64,000 bases of DNA from Alphaproteobacteria bacterium (GTDB lineage: Bacteria; Pseudomonadota; Alphaproteobacteria; Caulobacterales; Maricaulaceae), in contig WGNG01000007.1 of the NCBI GenBank assembly GCA_016124675.1, positions 1 to 64,000 on the forward strand. Direction: 5' to 3'. Below are positions 16,913 to 25,521 of the stretch, in pieces (position 1 is the stretch's first letter; every line of letters begins with the position of its first letter). The notes beneath the pieces were generated by a model. The model was given only the letters and a program-made list of their open reading frames with translations. It did not search any database and had not been told where the DNA came from. A program made the position numbers and the translations under genes.

Positions 16913-17296
16913 TTACTCGACGCGTGTGATTCGCGCCGGGCTCCCGTCAGCGTTCCAGGCGAGGGTTTCATAGCTCTCGCCGACCGCCAGCTCGCGGTAG
17001 GGCTTGCAGATTTCATATTCCGGTTCGGTCCGCGAGGCGGCCTGGAACAGGACGCACAGCGTGCGGCCGTCAAACTGCCAGAAGCCCGAACGCGGCCGCG
17101 AATCCTGATACGCGCCGCCGCGGCGGAACTGGGCGGTATAGCGTCCCTCGCGGGTCTCCACCGCGTAAACCCGCCCCTCGGGTCCGAGCGCGGCCTGCGC
17201 CTGCGCGGCGCCGGGCGCGGCCAGCACGAGCATGCCGCCGACCGGGCCCGCCAACGCCATGGCGAGCAAGGTTTTCATCAGTCGTCTCATGGCCAC
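16913..17296 (-). CDS. Small secreted protein, paralogue of the gene at 17432
   Basis: The 127-residue protein has a signal peptide (MKTLLAMALAGPVGGMLVLA, cleavage near AAQAQA). The C-terminal half (GFWQFDGRTLCVLFQ, two cysteines, ending PARITRVE) aligns with the neighbouring protein at 17432-17758 (GTWTLEEGVLCLN, two cysteines, ending VTILRVE), so the two are tandem paralogues. Both probably fold as one small disulfide-containing beta domain in the periplasm or outside. Function is unknown. Confidence 0.65.
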   Translation of the reverse strand: MAMRRLMKTLLAMALAGPVGGMLVLAAPGAAQAQAALGPEGRVYAVETREGRYTAQFRRGGAYQDSRPRSGFWQFDGRTLCVLFQAASRTEPEYEICKPYRELAVGESYETLAWNADGSPARITRVE

Positions 17297-17377
17297 AATC
17301 CCCCGATCGAACCTTCAGCAGACTCCACTATGATGCGGCGCGATGCAAGAGGCGCGCCAGCGGGGTGCGGATGCAAA

Positions 17378-17410
17378 AAAACCCCGCGCCGCGAGGCGGC
17401 GCGGGGTTTT
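17378..17410 (-). terminator. Strong intrinsic terminator
   Basis: A 15-bp stem (AAAACCCCGCGCCGC with its complement) has a three-base loop and, read on the minus strand, ends in a run of seven T. It lies 22 bases beyond the stop of the secreted protein gene at 17432-17758. Confidence 0.9.
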
Positions 17411-17431
17411 CAGACTGTCAGGGTATGCAGG

Positions 17432-17758
17432 CTATTCGACGCGCAGGATGGTGACTTCCACGCCGTCTTCGGACCATTCGGCCGTGACGTTCGTTTCGCC
17501 GACTTCCAGGTCGGTCCAGGCGCCGCAATTGGGCGCCTCGGCGTCAGGCGCGTTCAGGCACAGCACGCCCTCTTCCAGGGTCCACGTGCCTTCGCTGGTG
17601 GTTTCACCGGCGGTGACCACATAGCCGCCCTCGGCGTTGAACGCGATGGTGAACACGGACTCAGGCTCGGTCACTTCGAACACCTGACCGGCGGGCGAAG
17701 CAAAGGAGGCCGCAGTCAGCAGCAGGGCTGACGCAGCGCCAAACAATACGCTCTTCAT
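17432..17758 (-). CDS. Small secreted protein, paralogue of the gene at 16913
   Basis: The 108-residue protein starts at ATG 17758, where a signal peptide begins (MKSVLFGAASALLLTAASFA); the frame is open upstream to 17878 but without signal-like sequence. The mature part is acidic and has two cysteines (VLCLN and PNCGAW). It shares the C-terminal pattern of its downstream neighbour. A strong terminator between them indicates separate transcription. Function is unknown. Confidence 0.65.
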   Translation of the reverse strand: MKSVLFGAASALLLTAASFASPAGQVFEVTEPESVFTIAFNAEGGYVVTAGETTSEGTWTLEEGVLCLNAPDAEAPNCGAWTDLEVGETNVTAEWSEDGVEVTILRVE

Positions 17759-17894
17759 GACGATGTCATCCAGGTAGCTCCGGCGATCAGCCCGCTGTCC
17801 TCGACAGGGGCTCCGGAGCGGGGCGGACACTATCACGTCCTTTTGCGCGCGCAATCGCCTTTTAAAGCAGGCGATCACGGCCTGCCGGAGGCGT

Positions 17895-18044
17895 TCAGCC
17901 CGCCAGCGTGCGCCAGACGATCACGCCGAGGAACGCGGCGACCAGGCCGGCCGCTGAAAGCAGCAAGGACCATTTGAACACGCGCTCCTGACCGCGTCTG
18001 CGAACGCCCTGGCGGGCGTCGATCTTGTCTTTTCTTTCAGGCAT
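17895..18044 (-). CDS. 49-residue single-span membrane protein
   Basis: This small gene has ATG at 18044 with TTGGAG 6 bases upstream and a TGA at 17895-17897. The protein begins with a strongly basic segment (MPERKDKIDARQGVRRRGQE) followed by one hydrophobic helix (WSLLLSAAGLVAAFLGVIVW) and RTLAG. The good ribosome site and the basic-then-hydrophobic design argue for a real protein, likely anchored with its N-terminus in the cytoplasm. Function is unknown. Confidence 0.6.
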   Translation of the reverse strand: MPERKDKIDARQGVRRRGQERVFKWSLLLSAAGLVAAFLGVIVWRTLAG

Positions 18045-18173
18045 GTGGGTCTCCAACAGGTGGTCAACCCCCTCAGCGTGACCGGCAGCTTAGCCGGGAC
18101 TGCGGGTGACCGCCACCACCGCCCCCTCTGCCGCGCAGGCAGGGAAGATTTGAACTTTCGCCCGAAAATATGG

Positions 18174-18188
18174 TTAACGAAGGCTTAG
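18174..18188 (+). promoter_or_regulatory. CtrA-like box with possible -10 element
   Basis: TTAA-N7-TTAG is one position from the CtrA consensus. TATAGT at 18207-18212 could be the -10 element, so the box would overlap the -35 region, as in CtrA-activated promoters. A GAATC (GANTC) lies at 18219-18223. It precedes the LprI-like gene (ATG 18279). Confidence 0.4.
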
Positions 18189-18278
18189 TTTCGTCCCGAT
18201 TGCGGGTATAGTGCGGGGGAATCGCGGGTTGGCGGCGTCATGAGGGGCGCGCCGGCTCCAGTTGCGAAGGAGTTCACC

Positions 18279-19283
18279 ATGACACTATCCGCCGCCGCCA
18301 GAGTGCTCGCCATCGCTGCGGTGTTTGTCGCGGCCCCGGCCATCGCCGACAATGCCCGCTGGACGCCCGGGCAGACGGGCTGGGGCGGGTATTACGCCGC
18401 CACGCCGCTGGATGAGTGCCGGCGCACAGCCGGGGGCGAGCTGGAGATGCGCGCCTGCCTGTCGCGCCTCCTGCTGGAGGCTGAAAGCCATTACGACATC
18501 AGCTATAGCCGCCTGGAGGCGCTGGCCACCGGGCGCGAGGACAGCTACCAGCGCGCCGCCGAAGCCGAAGCCCTGCGCTTTGCGCGCGAGACCTGGCGCA
18601 GCTATCTCGATTTCCAGTGCGATTTCGAAGGCGCGATGCTGGGCCAGACCTTCGCCGAGCGCAATCTGCAGGCCACGTCCTGCCGCGTATCGCTGCTGCG
18701 CGCCCAGCGCGCGCGGCTGGCGGAGCTGGCAGGCCAGATCGATTCCGGGATTGGCCAGCCGGGCTTCCCCGCCACGCCCGGTCAGCCGGGTACGGTCCCT
18801 GGCGGTCCGGACGTGATCTGCGAGGGTCCGTTCTGCGCGGTGGAGACCGAGCGGTTCCAGCAATGGACCGCCAGCTGCCGGCGCGGCGGGCTGTGCGGCG
18901 CCTTCACCACGGCGGGCGGCGCGGGCCAGACCGACCATCGTCTGGAAGTGCGCGCCCGGCCCACGGGCCAGGGCTATGACATCGTCTTTACGTCCGACCA
19001 GAGCCCGGTGGACGGCGCACGCGCCATTTCAGTGCGCGTCGATGGCCGCAACCCGGTGGTGTTCCGGCCGCAGACCCATTACGCGGCGGACGCCTCGGGC
19101 GCGTTCGTGCTCTCGGATCCGGCCTCGACCTCGCAGCTGATCGCCGCGATGCGCGGCGGCGGGCGCCTGACGGTCCAGTATGTCGACACGCGCGGCCAGG
19201 ACCGGCTGGCGACCTTCTCGCTGATGGGCGTGAGCCGGTCGCTCGATTGGATCGACGTGCGCCTGAACCGTCCGCGTTACTGA
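18279..19283 (+). CDS. Secreted protein with LprI-like (DUF1311) N-terminal domain
   Basis: The 334-residue protein starts at ATG 18279 with GGAG 6 bases upstream, followed by a signal peptide (cleavage near APAIADN). The first domain (about 40-160) has the DUF1311/LprI pattern: spaced Cys residues (LDECRR, MRACLS, FQCDF, TSCRV), a WRSYLDFQC motif and helical content. LprI-type proteins can inhibit lysozyme, though not all members do. The C-terminal half (about 180-334) is beta-rich with a Cys motif (ICEGPFC, SCRRGGLC) and ends FSLMGVSRSLDWID, reminiscent of DUF1176/IalB-like domains (low confidence). Its 3' end overlaps the convergent RND gene by 7 bases. Confidence 0.7.
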   Translation: MTLSAAARVLAIAAVFVAAPAIADNARWTPGQTGWGGYYAATPLDECRRTAGGELEMRACLSRLLLEAESHYDISYSRLEALATGREDSYQRAAEAEALRFARETWRSYLDFQCDFEGAMLGQTFAERNLQATSCRVSLLRAQRARLAELAGQIDSGIGQPGFPATPGQPGTVPGGPDVICEGPFCAVETERFQQWTASCRRGGLCGAFTTAGGAGQTDHRLEVRARPTGQGYDIVFTSDQSPVDGARAISVRVDGRNPVVFRPQTHYAADASGAFVLSDPASTSQLIAAMRGGGRLTVQYVDTRGQDRLATFSLMGVSRSLDWIDVRLNRPRY

Positions 19284-22200
19284 GCCGGATTGCGCCCGGG
19301 CGCGCGGATGGCGAAGAACAGCGCATAGATCACCGGGACCGCCACCAGCGTGATGATGCTGGCGAAGGCGAGGCCGGAGATGATGGTCATCGCCATGCCC
19401 TGGAAGAAGGCGTCGCCCAGAAGCGGCGTCATCCCCAGAATAGTGGTGCCCGCCGCCAGGAGGACAGGCCGCAAACGGCTGACCGAGCCGTCCACCAGCG
19501 CGCTCCAGCGCGCCTCGCCCTCGCGGATGCGCCGGTCGATCTCGTCGATCAGCACGATGGCGTTCTTGATCAGCATGCCCGACAGCGAGAGCAGGCCGAG
19601 CAGCGCGGTGAAGGAGAAGGCGATGCCGGTGGCCAGCAGGCCCGCGGTCACGCCGACGATGGACATGGGCACGATCAGCCAGACGATGAGCGGCTGGCGC
19701 ACGGTCATGAACAACAGGAAGCTCACCGCCAGCATGACAATGAAGCTGACCGGAAGGACGCCGCCCAGCGATTCGTTGGCCATCCGGTTGGCTTCGTACT
19801 CTCCGCCCCACTCCACGCTGTAGCCGCGCGGCAGCTCCATGGCGTTCACGACGGCTGAGAAGCGTTCGAAGGCCTGCGCGGCGGTTTCGCCGGGCTGCGG
19901 ATTGGCCTGGACGGTGAGCGTGCGCACCTTGTCGCGGCGCAGGATCAGCGTCTCCTCGGCATCGACCGAGAAGCCCGAGACCACCTGGCTCATGGGCACG
20001 TAGGCGGTCTGGGCCGGGCTCCAGATCAGCCGGTCTGACAGATTGTCAGGCTGGGCGCGCTCGCTGGCGGGCGCGCGCGCCACGATGGGGATCAGGTCGA
20101 TGCCTTCGCGGTACACGCCGATCTGGTCGCCATCGGTCGCCAGGCGCAGCGCCTGGCCGATATCGCTGCGGGTGACGCCCACCGTGCGCGCGCGCGCCTC
20201 GATGATCTGGGGCCGCAGGACCAGGGCCTGATTGCGCCAGTCGGTGCGCAGATCACGCACGCCTGCCTCCTCGCGCAGGCGCGTGATCGCGGTCTCGCCC
20301 AGCGCGCGCAGCACTTCGGAGTCGGGTCCCATGAAGCGCGCCTCCAGCTGGGCGCCCGAGGGCGGGCCGAAGACGATGCGGTCCGAGCGCGCCTGAACAT
20401 GGGGATAGTCCTCAGCCAGATACGCCATGATGCGCGCTTCCACATCCGGTATGTCGCCCATGCTTTCGGTCTGGACGATGAGCTGGGCGAAGGCGGCGTT
20501 GGGCTGTTCGGTATTGTAGGTGAGCATGAATCGCGTGGCGCCGCGCCCGGCGAAGGCGTCCACCTGGGTCACGCCCGGCTGGCCGCCGGCCCAGCGGGCG
20601 AGATCACGGGCCAGATCGCGCGAGGCGAGCACGTCCGTGCCCTGCGCCTGTGTCAGGCTGACAAAGAACATCGGCGTGTTGGAGAACGGAAAGAAGGACG
20701 CCTTGACGAAACCAAAACCCCAGAAGCTCGCCACGGTGATGGCGGCGAGCGCCCCGGCCGTGATCCAGCGCCGTTTCAGCGCGCCGCGCAGCACCGCGCC
20801 ATAGCCGCGGTACAGCGGCCCGGCATAGGGCTCGGCGACGGTTCCACGCTCGGACTTGAACAGGTGAAAGGCGATCATCGGCCCGACCGTGAGCGCCAGC
20901 ACCCAGCTGAGCATCAGCGAGATGGCGATGACCGCGAACAGGGAGAACAGGAACTCGCCGGTGGAATCCGGCGACAGGCCGATTCCGGAGAACGCCATGA
21001 TGCCGATCACCGTCGCGCCCAGGAGCGGCCACTGGGTGTTGGCGGCGGCGTCCTCGGCGGCCTTGAGGCGCTTGACCCCGCGCTGCACGGCGATCTGCAT
21101 GTTCTCGGTCACCACCAGGGCGTTATCCACCAGCATGCCCATGGCGATGATCAGCGCGCCCAGCGAGATGCGCTGCATGGTGATGCCGAACACCGACATG
21201 AAGAACAGCGTGCCCATGACAGTCAGGAGCAGCACCGAGCCGACCGCGACGCCCGCGCGCCAGCCCATCGTCAGGCACAACACGCCGATGACGATGGCCA
21301 CCGACAGGGTGAGCGAGAGGAGGAAGTTGTTGATGGAGGACGCCACCACCTGGTGCTGCTGGTAGATCGGCGCGATCTCCACGCCCAGCGGCAGATCGGG
21401 CGCGATCAGGGCGAGGCGCTGTTCCACCGCGCGCCCGACATCGATGATATTGGCGGTGGGCTGGCCGGAAACGCCCAGCGTGAAGGCCGCCTGGCCGTTG
21501 TGGAAGATGTAGACCTCGGCGCGCTCGACCGGCGCGCGGATCACCGCGCCAAGGTCGGACAGGCGCAGGGTCTGGCCTGAATCGCGCGGCGAGATGAGCA
21601 GGTTGGAGATCGACTCCACCCCGCCGATGGAGCCGGGCATGTCCACGCGAACGCGCAGATCGCCCGCCGTCACCTCGCCCGCCGACACCACGGCGTTTTC
21701 ACTCGACAGGGTGTCGAGCACCTGGCCGACGGGCAGGCCGAGGCGGACCAGATTCTCCTGCGGAATCTCGATATAGATGCGCTCCTCGGGCACGCCGTCA
21801 GTGGAGACTTTCGACACCCCGTCCGTGACCAGAAGCTCACGGCGCAACAGGGCGGCGATGTCGCGCACCTCGGCGTCGCTATAGCCGGGCGCGGTGACGG
21901 CGTAGAAAATCCCGTAGACATCGCCGAAATCATCGATGACCTGCGGTTCGCCCGCGCCGGGCGGCAGCGAGGGCGCCACGTCGCCCAGGCGCTTGCGCAA
22001 CTCGTCCCAGATCTGGGCCAGATCGCCGGACGCATAGCGGTCGCTGATCTCGACAGTGATCTCGCTGATCCCCGGCTGGCTCTTGGACGAGACCCGCTCC
22101 AGCTGCGGCATCTGCTGGATGGCGGTCTCAAGCCGCTCGGTCACCTCGCGCTCGACCTCTTCGGCCGAGGCGCCGGGATAGGCGGTGTAGACCAGCGCCT

Positions 22201-22357
22201 GCTTGATGGTGAAGGCGGGGTCTTCCAGCTGGGCCACGGTGTTGATGCCGTAAATCCCGCCGAGGAAACAGGCCAGGATCACCATCCAGGTCAGGACCGG
22301 CTTCTCGATGGACAGGCGCGCGATGGAGATCGCGGCGTTCGGTCGGGTGTCCGCCAT
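19277..22357 (-). CDS. RND-family efflux pump inner-membrane transporter
   Basis: The 1,026-residue protein has the AcrB/HAE1 layout: an N-terminal helix (about 20-40), a large periplasmic domain, a helix bundle, a second periplasmic domain and a second bundle. The proton-relay region carries LIIAMGMLVDNALVV with the conserved Asp. LSLSGMLIKNAIVLIDEI in the second bundle is the symmetric motif. It exports small molecules with the adaptor encoded upstream (26-base gap) under the TetR regulator. No outer-membrane factor gene is present. Substrate is unknown. Confidence 0.93.
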   Translation of the reverse strand: MADTRPNAAISIARLSIEKPVLTWMVILACFLGGIYGINTVAQLEDPAFTIKQALVYTAYPGASAEEVEREVTERLETAIQQMPQLERVSSKSQPGISEITVEISDRYASGDLAQIWDELRKRLGDVAPSLPPGAGEPQVIDDFGDVYGIFYAVTAPGYSDAEVRDIAALLRRELLVTDGVSKVSTDGVPEERIYIEIPQENLVRLGLPVGQVLDTLSSENAVVSAGEVTAGDLRVRVDMPGSIGGVESISNLLISPRDSGQTLRLSDLGAVIRAPVERAEVYIFHNGQAAFTLGVSGQPTANIIDVGRAVEQRLALIAPDLPLGVEIAPIYQQHQVVASSINNFLLSLTLSVAIVIGVLCLTMGWRAGVAVGSVLLLTVMGTLFFMSVFGITMQRISLGALIIAMGMLVDNALVVTENMQIAVQRGVKRLKAAEDAAANTQWPLLGATVIGIMAFSGIGLSPDSTGEFLFSLFAVIAISLMLSWVLALTVGPMIAFHLFKSERGTVAEPYAGPLYRGYGAVLRGALKRRWITAGALAAITVASFWGFGFVKASFFPFSNTPMFFVSLTQAQGTDVLASRDLARDLARWAGGQPGVTQVDAFAGRGATRFMLTYNTEQPNAAFAQLIVQTESMGDIPDVEARIMAYLAEDYPHVQARSDRIVFGPPSGAQLEARFMGPDSEVLRALGETAITRLREEAGVRDLRTDWRNQALVLRPQIIEARARTVGVTRSDIGQALRLATDGDQIGVYREGIDLIPIVARAPASERAQPDNLSDRLIWSPAQTAYVPMSQVVSGFSVDAEETLILRRDKVRTLTVQANPQPGETAAQAFERFSAVVNAMELPRGYSVEWGGEYEANRMANESLGGVLPVSFIVMLAVSFLLFMTVRQPLIVWLIVPMSIVGVTAGLLATGIAFSFTALLGLLSLSGMLIKNAIVLIDEIDRRIREGEARWSALVDGSVSRLRPVLLAAGTTILGMTPLLGDAFFQGMAMTIISGLAFASIITLVAVPVIYALFFAIRAPGRNPAQ

Positions 22358-22391
22358 GGCGAAAGTCCTAAAAGATGGGTGTCAGCGCGCC

Positions 22392-23465
22392 TCAGCGCCC
22401 GGAGGCCAGACCATTGCGCCCTTGCATCGGGCGGATGCGCATGCCGTCGTACAGGGCGGTCACCCCGGTGGTGACGATCTGCTCGCCAGGCTCCAGCCCG
22501 TGGCGGATCACGACGGTGTCGCCGCCCATCGGGCCGACCTCGACGCCGCGCGCCCGGACCTGGCCGGACCCGGGGTCATAAACCCAGACGCGGAAGCCCC
22601 CGTCCGGCGCCGCGCTGAGCGCGCCCGCGGCGACGCGCACCAGGGCGGGTTCGTCGGTCAGCAAGTCGAGCGACACCATCACGGTGGCCGTCATGCCCGG
22701 CAGGATATTGCCCGGCAGATCCGGGGGCAGGGCGAACAGGGCGGTATAGGTGCGCGAGGCGAGTTCCGGCTCGGCGCCGAGCTCCCGGAAGGTCAGCGGA
22801 AAGGATTCCCCCGGCAGGAAAGGAAACCGGGCGGTGAGTTCGGCGGGGCGGGACTGGTCGACCACGGCGACGATGCTTTCGGGGATCTGGATGGCGACGC
22901 GCAGCTCGCTCATGTCCTGCAGGCGCGCAACCGGCTGGCCGGCCGCGACGGTGGTGAAATTGTCCACCAGCCGGCGCGACACCAGGCCCTGGAAAGGCGC
23001 GTTGATCGTCGTGTAGCGCAGATTCTGGCGGGCCGATTCAAGCGCCACGTTTTGCAGGTCGAACTCGGTCTGGGCCTGTTCCAGCGCTGCATCCGAGGCG
23101 ATTCCCCGCGCGTGCAGGGTCCGCTGGCGCTCGAGATTCTGGCTCGCCTGCTGGCGCTGGACCTCGGCCTGGCGCACGGCGCGGGCGAAATCGGCGTCGT
23201 CAAGCCGGGCGACGACCTCGCCCTGGGGCACGATCTGGCCTTCCACCACGGGGAAGGCTGACATGCGCCCGCCGACCTGGAAGGCGAGGTCCACGCTCAG
23301 GCGCGGCTCCACGCGCCCGACAAACTCGCGCAGATTGGCGGTTTCCGGCGGGCGCACCGTCTCCACCCGCGCCAGGCGCGCCTCGGGTTCGGCGGGCGGA
23401 GGGGGGGCGCTGCAGGCCGAAGCGATCAGCGTCAACGCCAGGGCGATCAGGACGGGGCGGGTCAT
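22392..23465 (-). CDS. RND efflux adaptor lipoprotein (membrane fusion protein)
   Basis: The 357-residue protein starts at ATG 23465, which overlaps the TetR stop as ATGA. The N-terminus MTRPVLIALALTLIASACSA has a lipobox (ASAC), so the protein is lipid-anchored in the periplasm. The biotinyl-like half-motifs (DLAFQVGGRMSAFPVVEGQ and TTINAPFQGLVSRRLVDN) flank a coiled-coil hairpin (about 95-160), with beta-barrel and membrane-proximal domains after it. It links the RND transporter to an outer-membrane channel encoded elsewhere. Confidence 0.92.
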   Translation of the reverse strand: MTRPVLIALALTLIASACSAPPPPAEPEARLARVETVRPPETANLREFVGRVEPRLSVDLAFQVGGRMSAFPVVEGQIVPQGEVVARLDDADFARAVRQAEVQRQQASQNLERQRTLHARGIASDAALEQAQTEFDLQNVALESARQNLRYTTINAPFQGLVSRRLVDNFTTVAAGQPVARLQDMSELRVAIQIPESIVAVVDQSRPAELTARFPFLPGESFPLTFRELGAEPELASRTYTALFALPPDLPGNILPGMTATVMVSLDLLTDEPALVRVAAGALSAAPDGGFRVWVYDPGSGQVRARGVEVGPMGGDTVVIRHGLEPGEQIVTTGVTALYDGMRIRPMQGRNGLASGR

Positions 23466-24049
23466 CGCGGGGCGGGCTCCGAAACAAGTTGCACGAGCCG
23501 GGCTTCCACGGCCGCCTGCTCGTCGGGGGTGATCATGTCGAGGCCGAGAATATCGCCCAGATGCAGCCCGTCGGCGGCCAAGAGGGCGATGCGCGCCATG
23601 ATCGGGTCGGGGGCGCGGGAGATCACGTCTTCGCGGATGCGCGCCATCATCTCGCGCACCGGATCGAGCAGCTCGGGCGATTCCGCCGCAGCGGCGAGCA
23701 GGGCCATGGCGACATCGCGGTTGGCGTGCTTGAACGCCAGGATCGCCCGGATCAGCGCCGCCACCGGATTTTCGCCGCTGAGTTGCGCGCCGTCCAGCGC
23801 GGCTTCGCAATCGGTTCTGGCCTGAAGGATCAGGCGCGACACCATGCCTTCGATCAGGGCCTGCTTGGACGGGAAATTGTACAGGACCCCGCCCTTGGAG
23901 AAGCCGCTCTCGCGCACCACGGCGTCAATGGTGAGCCGTCCGGAGCCGTCACGCGACACCACGCGCTCGGCGGCGTCCAGGATGACATCGCGCGTGGCCG
24001 GGCGGGCCGTGTCGGCGCTGACATCGATGAAGGAGCGGGCGTCTGTCAT
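23462..24049 (-). CDS. TetR/AcrR-family repressor of the efflux operon
   Basis: The 195-residue protein has an N-terminal helix-turn-helix (LTIDAVVRESGFSKGGVLY, then NFPSKQALI, about residues 38-67) and a helical ligand-binding domain. It is the first gene of the operon with the adaptor and RND transporter, and two palindromic operators lie 33-70 bases upstream of its start. Autoregulation with release by a pump substrate is the usual scheme and is inferred here. Confidence 0.9.
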   Translation of the reverse strand: MTDARSFIDVSADTARPATRDVILDAAERVVSRDGSGRLTIDAVVRESGFSKGGVLYNFPSKQALIEGMVSRLILQARTDCEAALDGAQLSGENPVAALIRAILAFKHANRDVAMALLAAAAESPELLDPVREMMARIREDVISRAPDPIMARIALLAADGLHLGDILGLDMITPDEQAAVEARLVQLVSEPAPR

Positions 24050-24081
24050 GAGCGGCCTGAAAATTGCTGCGGTGCATCTAT

Positions 24082-24119
24082 ACCGTCTGGTCGGTTTTTA
24101 TCTAGACCGTCCGGTCGGA
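24082..24119. promoter_or_regulatory. Tandem TetR-type operators
   Basis: Two near-identical 14-base elements, ACCGTCTGGTCGGT (24082-24095) and ACCGTCCGGTCGGA (24106-24119), are spaced 24 bases start to start. Each contains the inverted halves ACCG...CGGT (CGGA in the second). They lie between tetR (start 24049) and the divergent PiT-like transporter gene (start 24282), so TetR could also affect the latter. Confidence 0.65.
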
Positions 24120-24281
24120 CGCTTCAAGGGTGGCGCCCGCATTTGCGTAACCCCCGCGCATCACCGCAGCCCGCTTGAATTATGACATTTCATTGAAACC
24201 GAGACGCAGCCCGCAGGATTCGCTTTGCGCCGCCGGTCCGGCGCGGTATCCGGGCTTACATACGGGGACGGGGAGATGCTC

Positions 24282-25514
24282 ATGCCGGATCTGGCTTCTG
24301 TCGCAATACTGGGCGTACCGCTCTGGGCGCTCGTCGGCTTCATGCTGGCGGCCTACGCGATCGTGGCCAATGACGTGATCCAGACGCTGGGGACGTTCCT
24401 GGCGTCCAACGCCAAGCGGCCCTGGCTGGTCCTGTGGGCGTTCGCGTCAACCATCATCGTGGTCGTGATGGTGTTCGGGTACATCACCTATAATGGCGAT
24501 ATCGCCTACGGGCGCCTCAACCGCATCCCCTTCCCGGAAACCGGCATCCAGTGGTGGCACGTGCTGCCGCCTCTGGCGCTGCTGGTGCTGACCCGGTTCG
24601 GGATTCCGGTGTCGACGACCTTCCTGGTGCTGACGATCTTCACCCTCACCGGCGGCGCCGCGACGGCCGGCGTGCTCGGCGACATGATGCTGAAAAGCCT
24701 GACCGGCTATGGCGTGGCGTTCGCCACCGGCGGGATCATTTTCGTGGTCATCGCCCACGCGTTCGAAAAATGGGTGGCGCGCACCGAGGTGGAGGACGAT
24801 GGCGATCCCTGGTGGACCGTGCCCGGCGTGGCGCTGCTGATCTGCGTGCTGATCTATCTTCTCGTCTACGGGCCCACCGTGGCCAGCCCGGGCGATGTCA
24901 GCCTCATCGGCGCCGGGGTCGTTGTGGCGCTCGCGGTGGGGACTGCGTACGCCACGCGGCGCTTCAACACCTGGTTCGTGCTGCAGTGGCTGTCCACGGG
25001 CTTCCTGTGGTCGCAATGGCTGAAGCAGGATCTGGCCAATATCTTCATTTATCTGCCGCGTGAGACGACGCTTCTGCCGGACGGGACCGTGCAGGTGACG
25101 TTCTCCATCGGCCTGTTGATCTTCTCCACCCTGTTGATGGTGGGCCTGCACGCCATCATCTTTGCGGCGCGCGGCGGGGAGATCCAGAAAATCGTGCTGC
25201 GCAAGACCAATACGGTGGACGTGCGCTCGGCCACGGTGGTGGACTTCCTCTACGGGCTGATCCTGATGTATTTCAAGGAGCTCAACGATATCCCGATGAG
25301 CACCACCTATGTGTTCCTGGGCCTGCTGGCGGGCCGGGAGATCGCCATCACCTTCATGACCCGCCTGCAGCCGCGCGCCGCGGCGGTGAAGGACGTGTTC
25401 GCCGATATCGGCCGGGCCGGGATCGGTCTGGCGGTGTCGGTGACGCTGGCGCTGATGCTGCCCTTCATGGCGACGGGCGAGTGGCCGGACATGATCCAGG
25501 CGCTGTTCGGCTGA
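24282..25514 (+). CDS. PiT-family-related inorganic phosphate transporter
   Basis: The 410-residue membrane protein has about ten hydrophobic segments. Two PiT-like signatures occur: AIVANDVIQTLGTFL followed by IPVSTTFLVLTIFTLTGG in the first half, and ELNDIPMSTTYVFLGLLAGRE in the second. The paired ND...GT and P-STT motifs are the inverted-repeat core of PiT phosphate permeases. ATG 24282 is preferred because GGGGAG lies 6 bases upstream; ATG 24276 directly abuts it. The sequence is divergent from classical Pit, so ion specificity is inferred. It is transcribed divergently from the tetR efflux operon. Confidence 0.7.
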   Translation: MPDLASVAILGVPLWALVGFMLAAYAIVANDVIQTLGTFLASNAKRPWLVLWAFASTIIVVVMVFGYITYNGDIAYGRLNRIPFPETGIQWWHVLPPLALLVLTRFGIPVSTTFLVLTIFTLTGGAATAGVLGDMMLKSLTGYGVAFATGGIIFVVIAHAFEKWVARTEVEDDGDPWWTVPGVALLICVLIYLLVYGPTVASPGDVSLIGAGVVVALAVGTAYATRRFNTWFVLQWLSTGFLWSQWLKQDLANIFIYLPRETTLLPDGTVQVTFSIGLLIFSTLLMVGLHAIIFAARGGEIQKIVLRKTNTVDVRSATVVDFLYGLILMYFKELNDIPMSTTYVFLGLLAGREIAITFMTRLQPRAAAVKDVFADIGRAGIGLAVSVTLALMLPFMATGEWPDMIQALFG

Positions 25515-25521
25515 TGGGTCG

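Noticed and set aside
22710-22719. GCCCGGCAGA, the same core as the proposed FlbD elements
   Set aside because: It lies inside the efflux adaptor gene, far from any sigma-54 promoter, and is best explained by codon usage. It is kept as a warning about background frequency.
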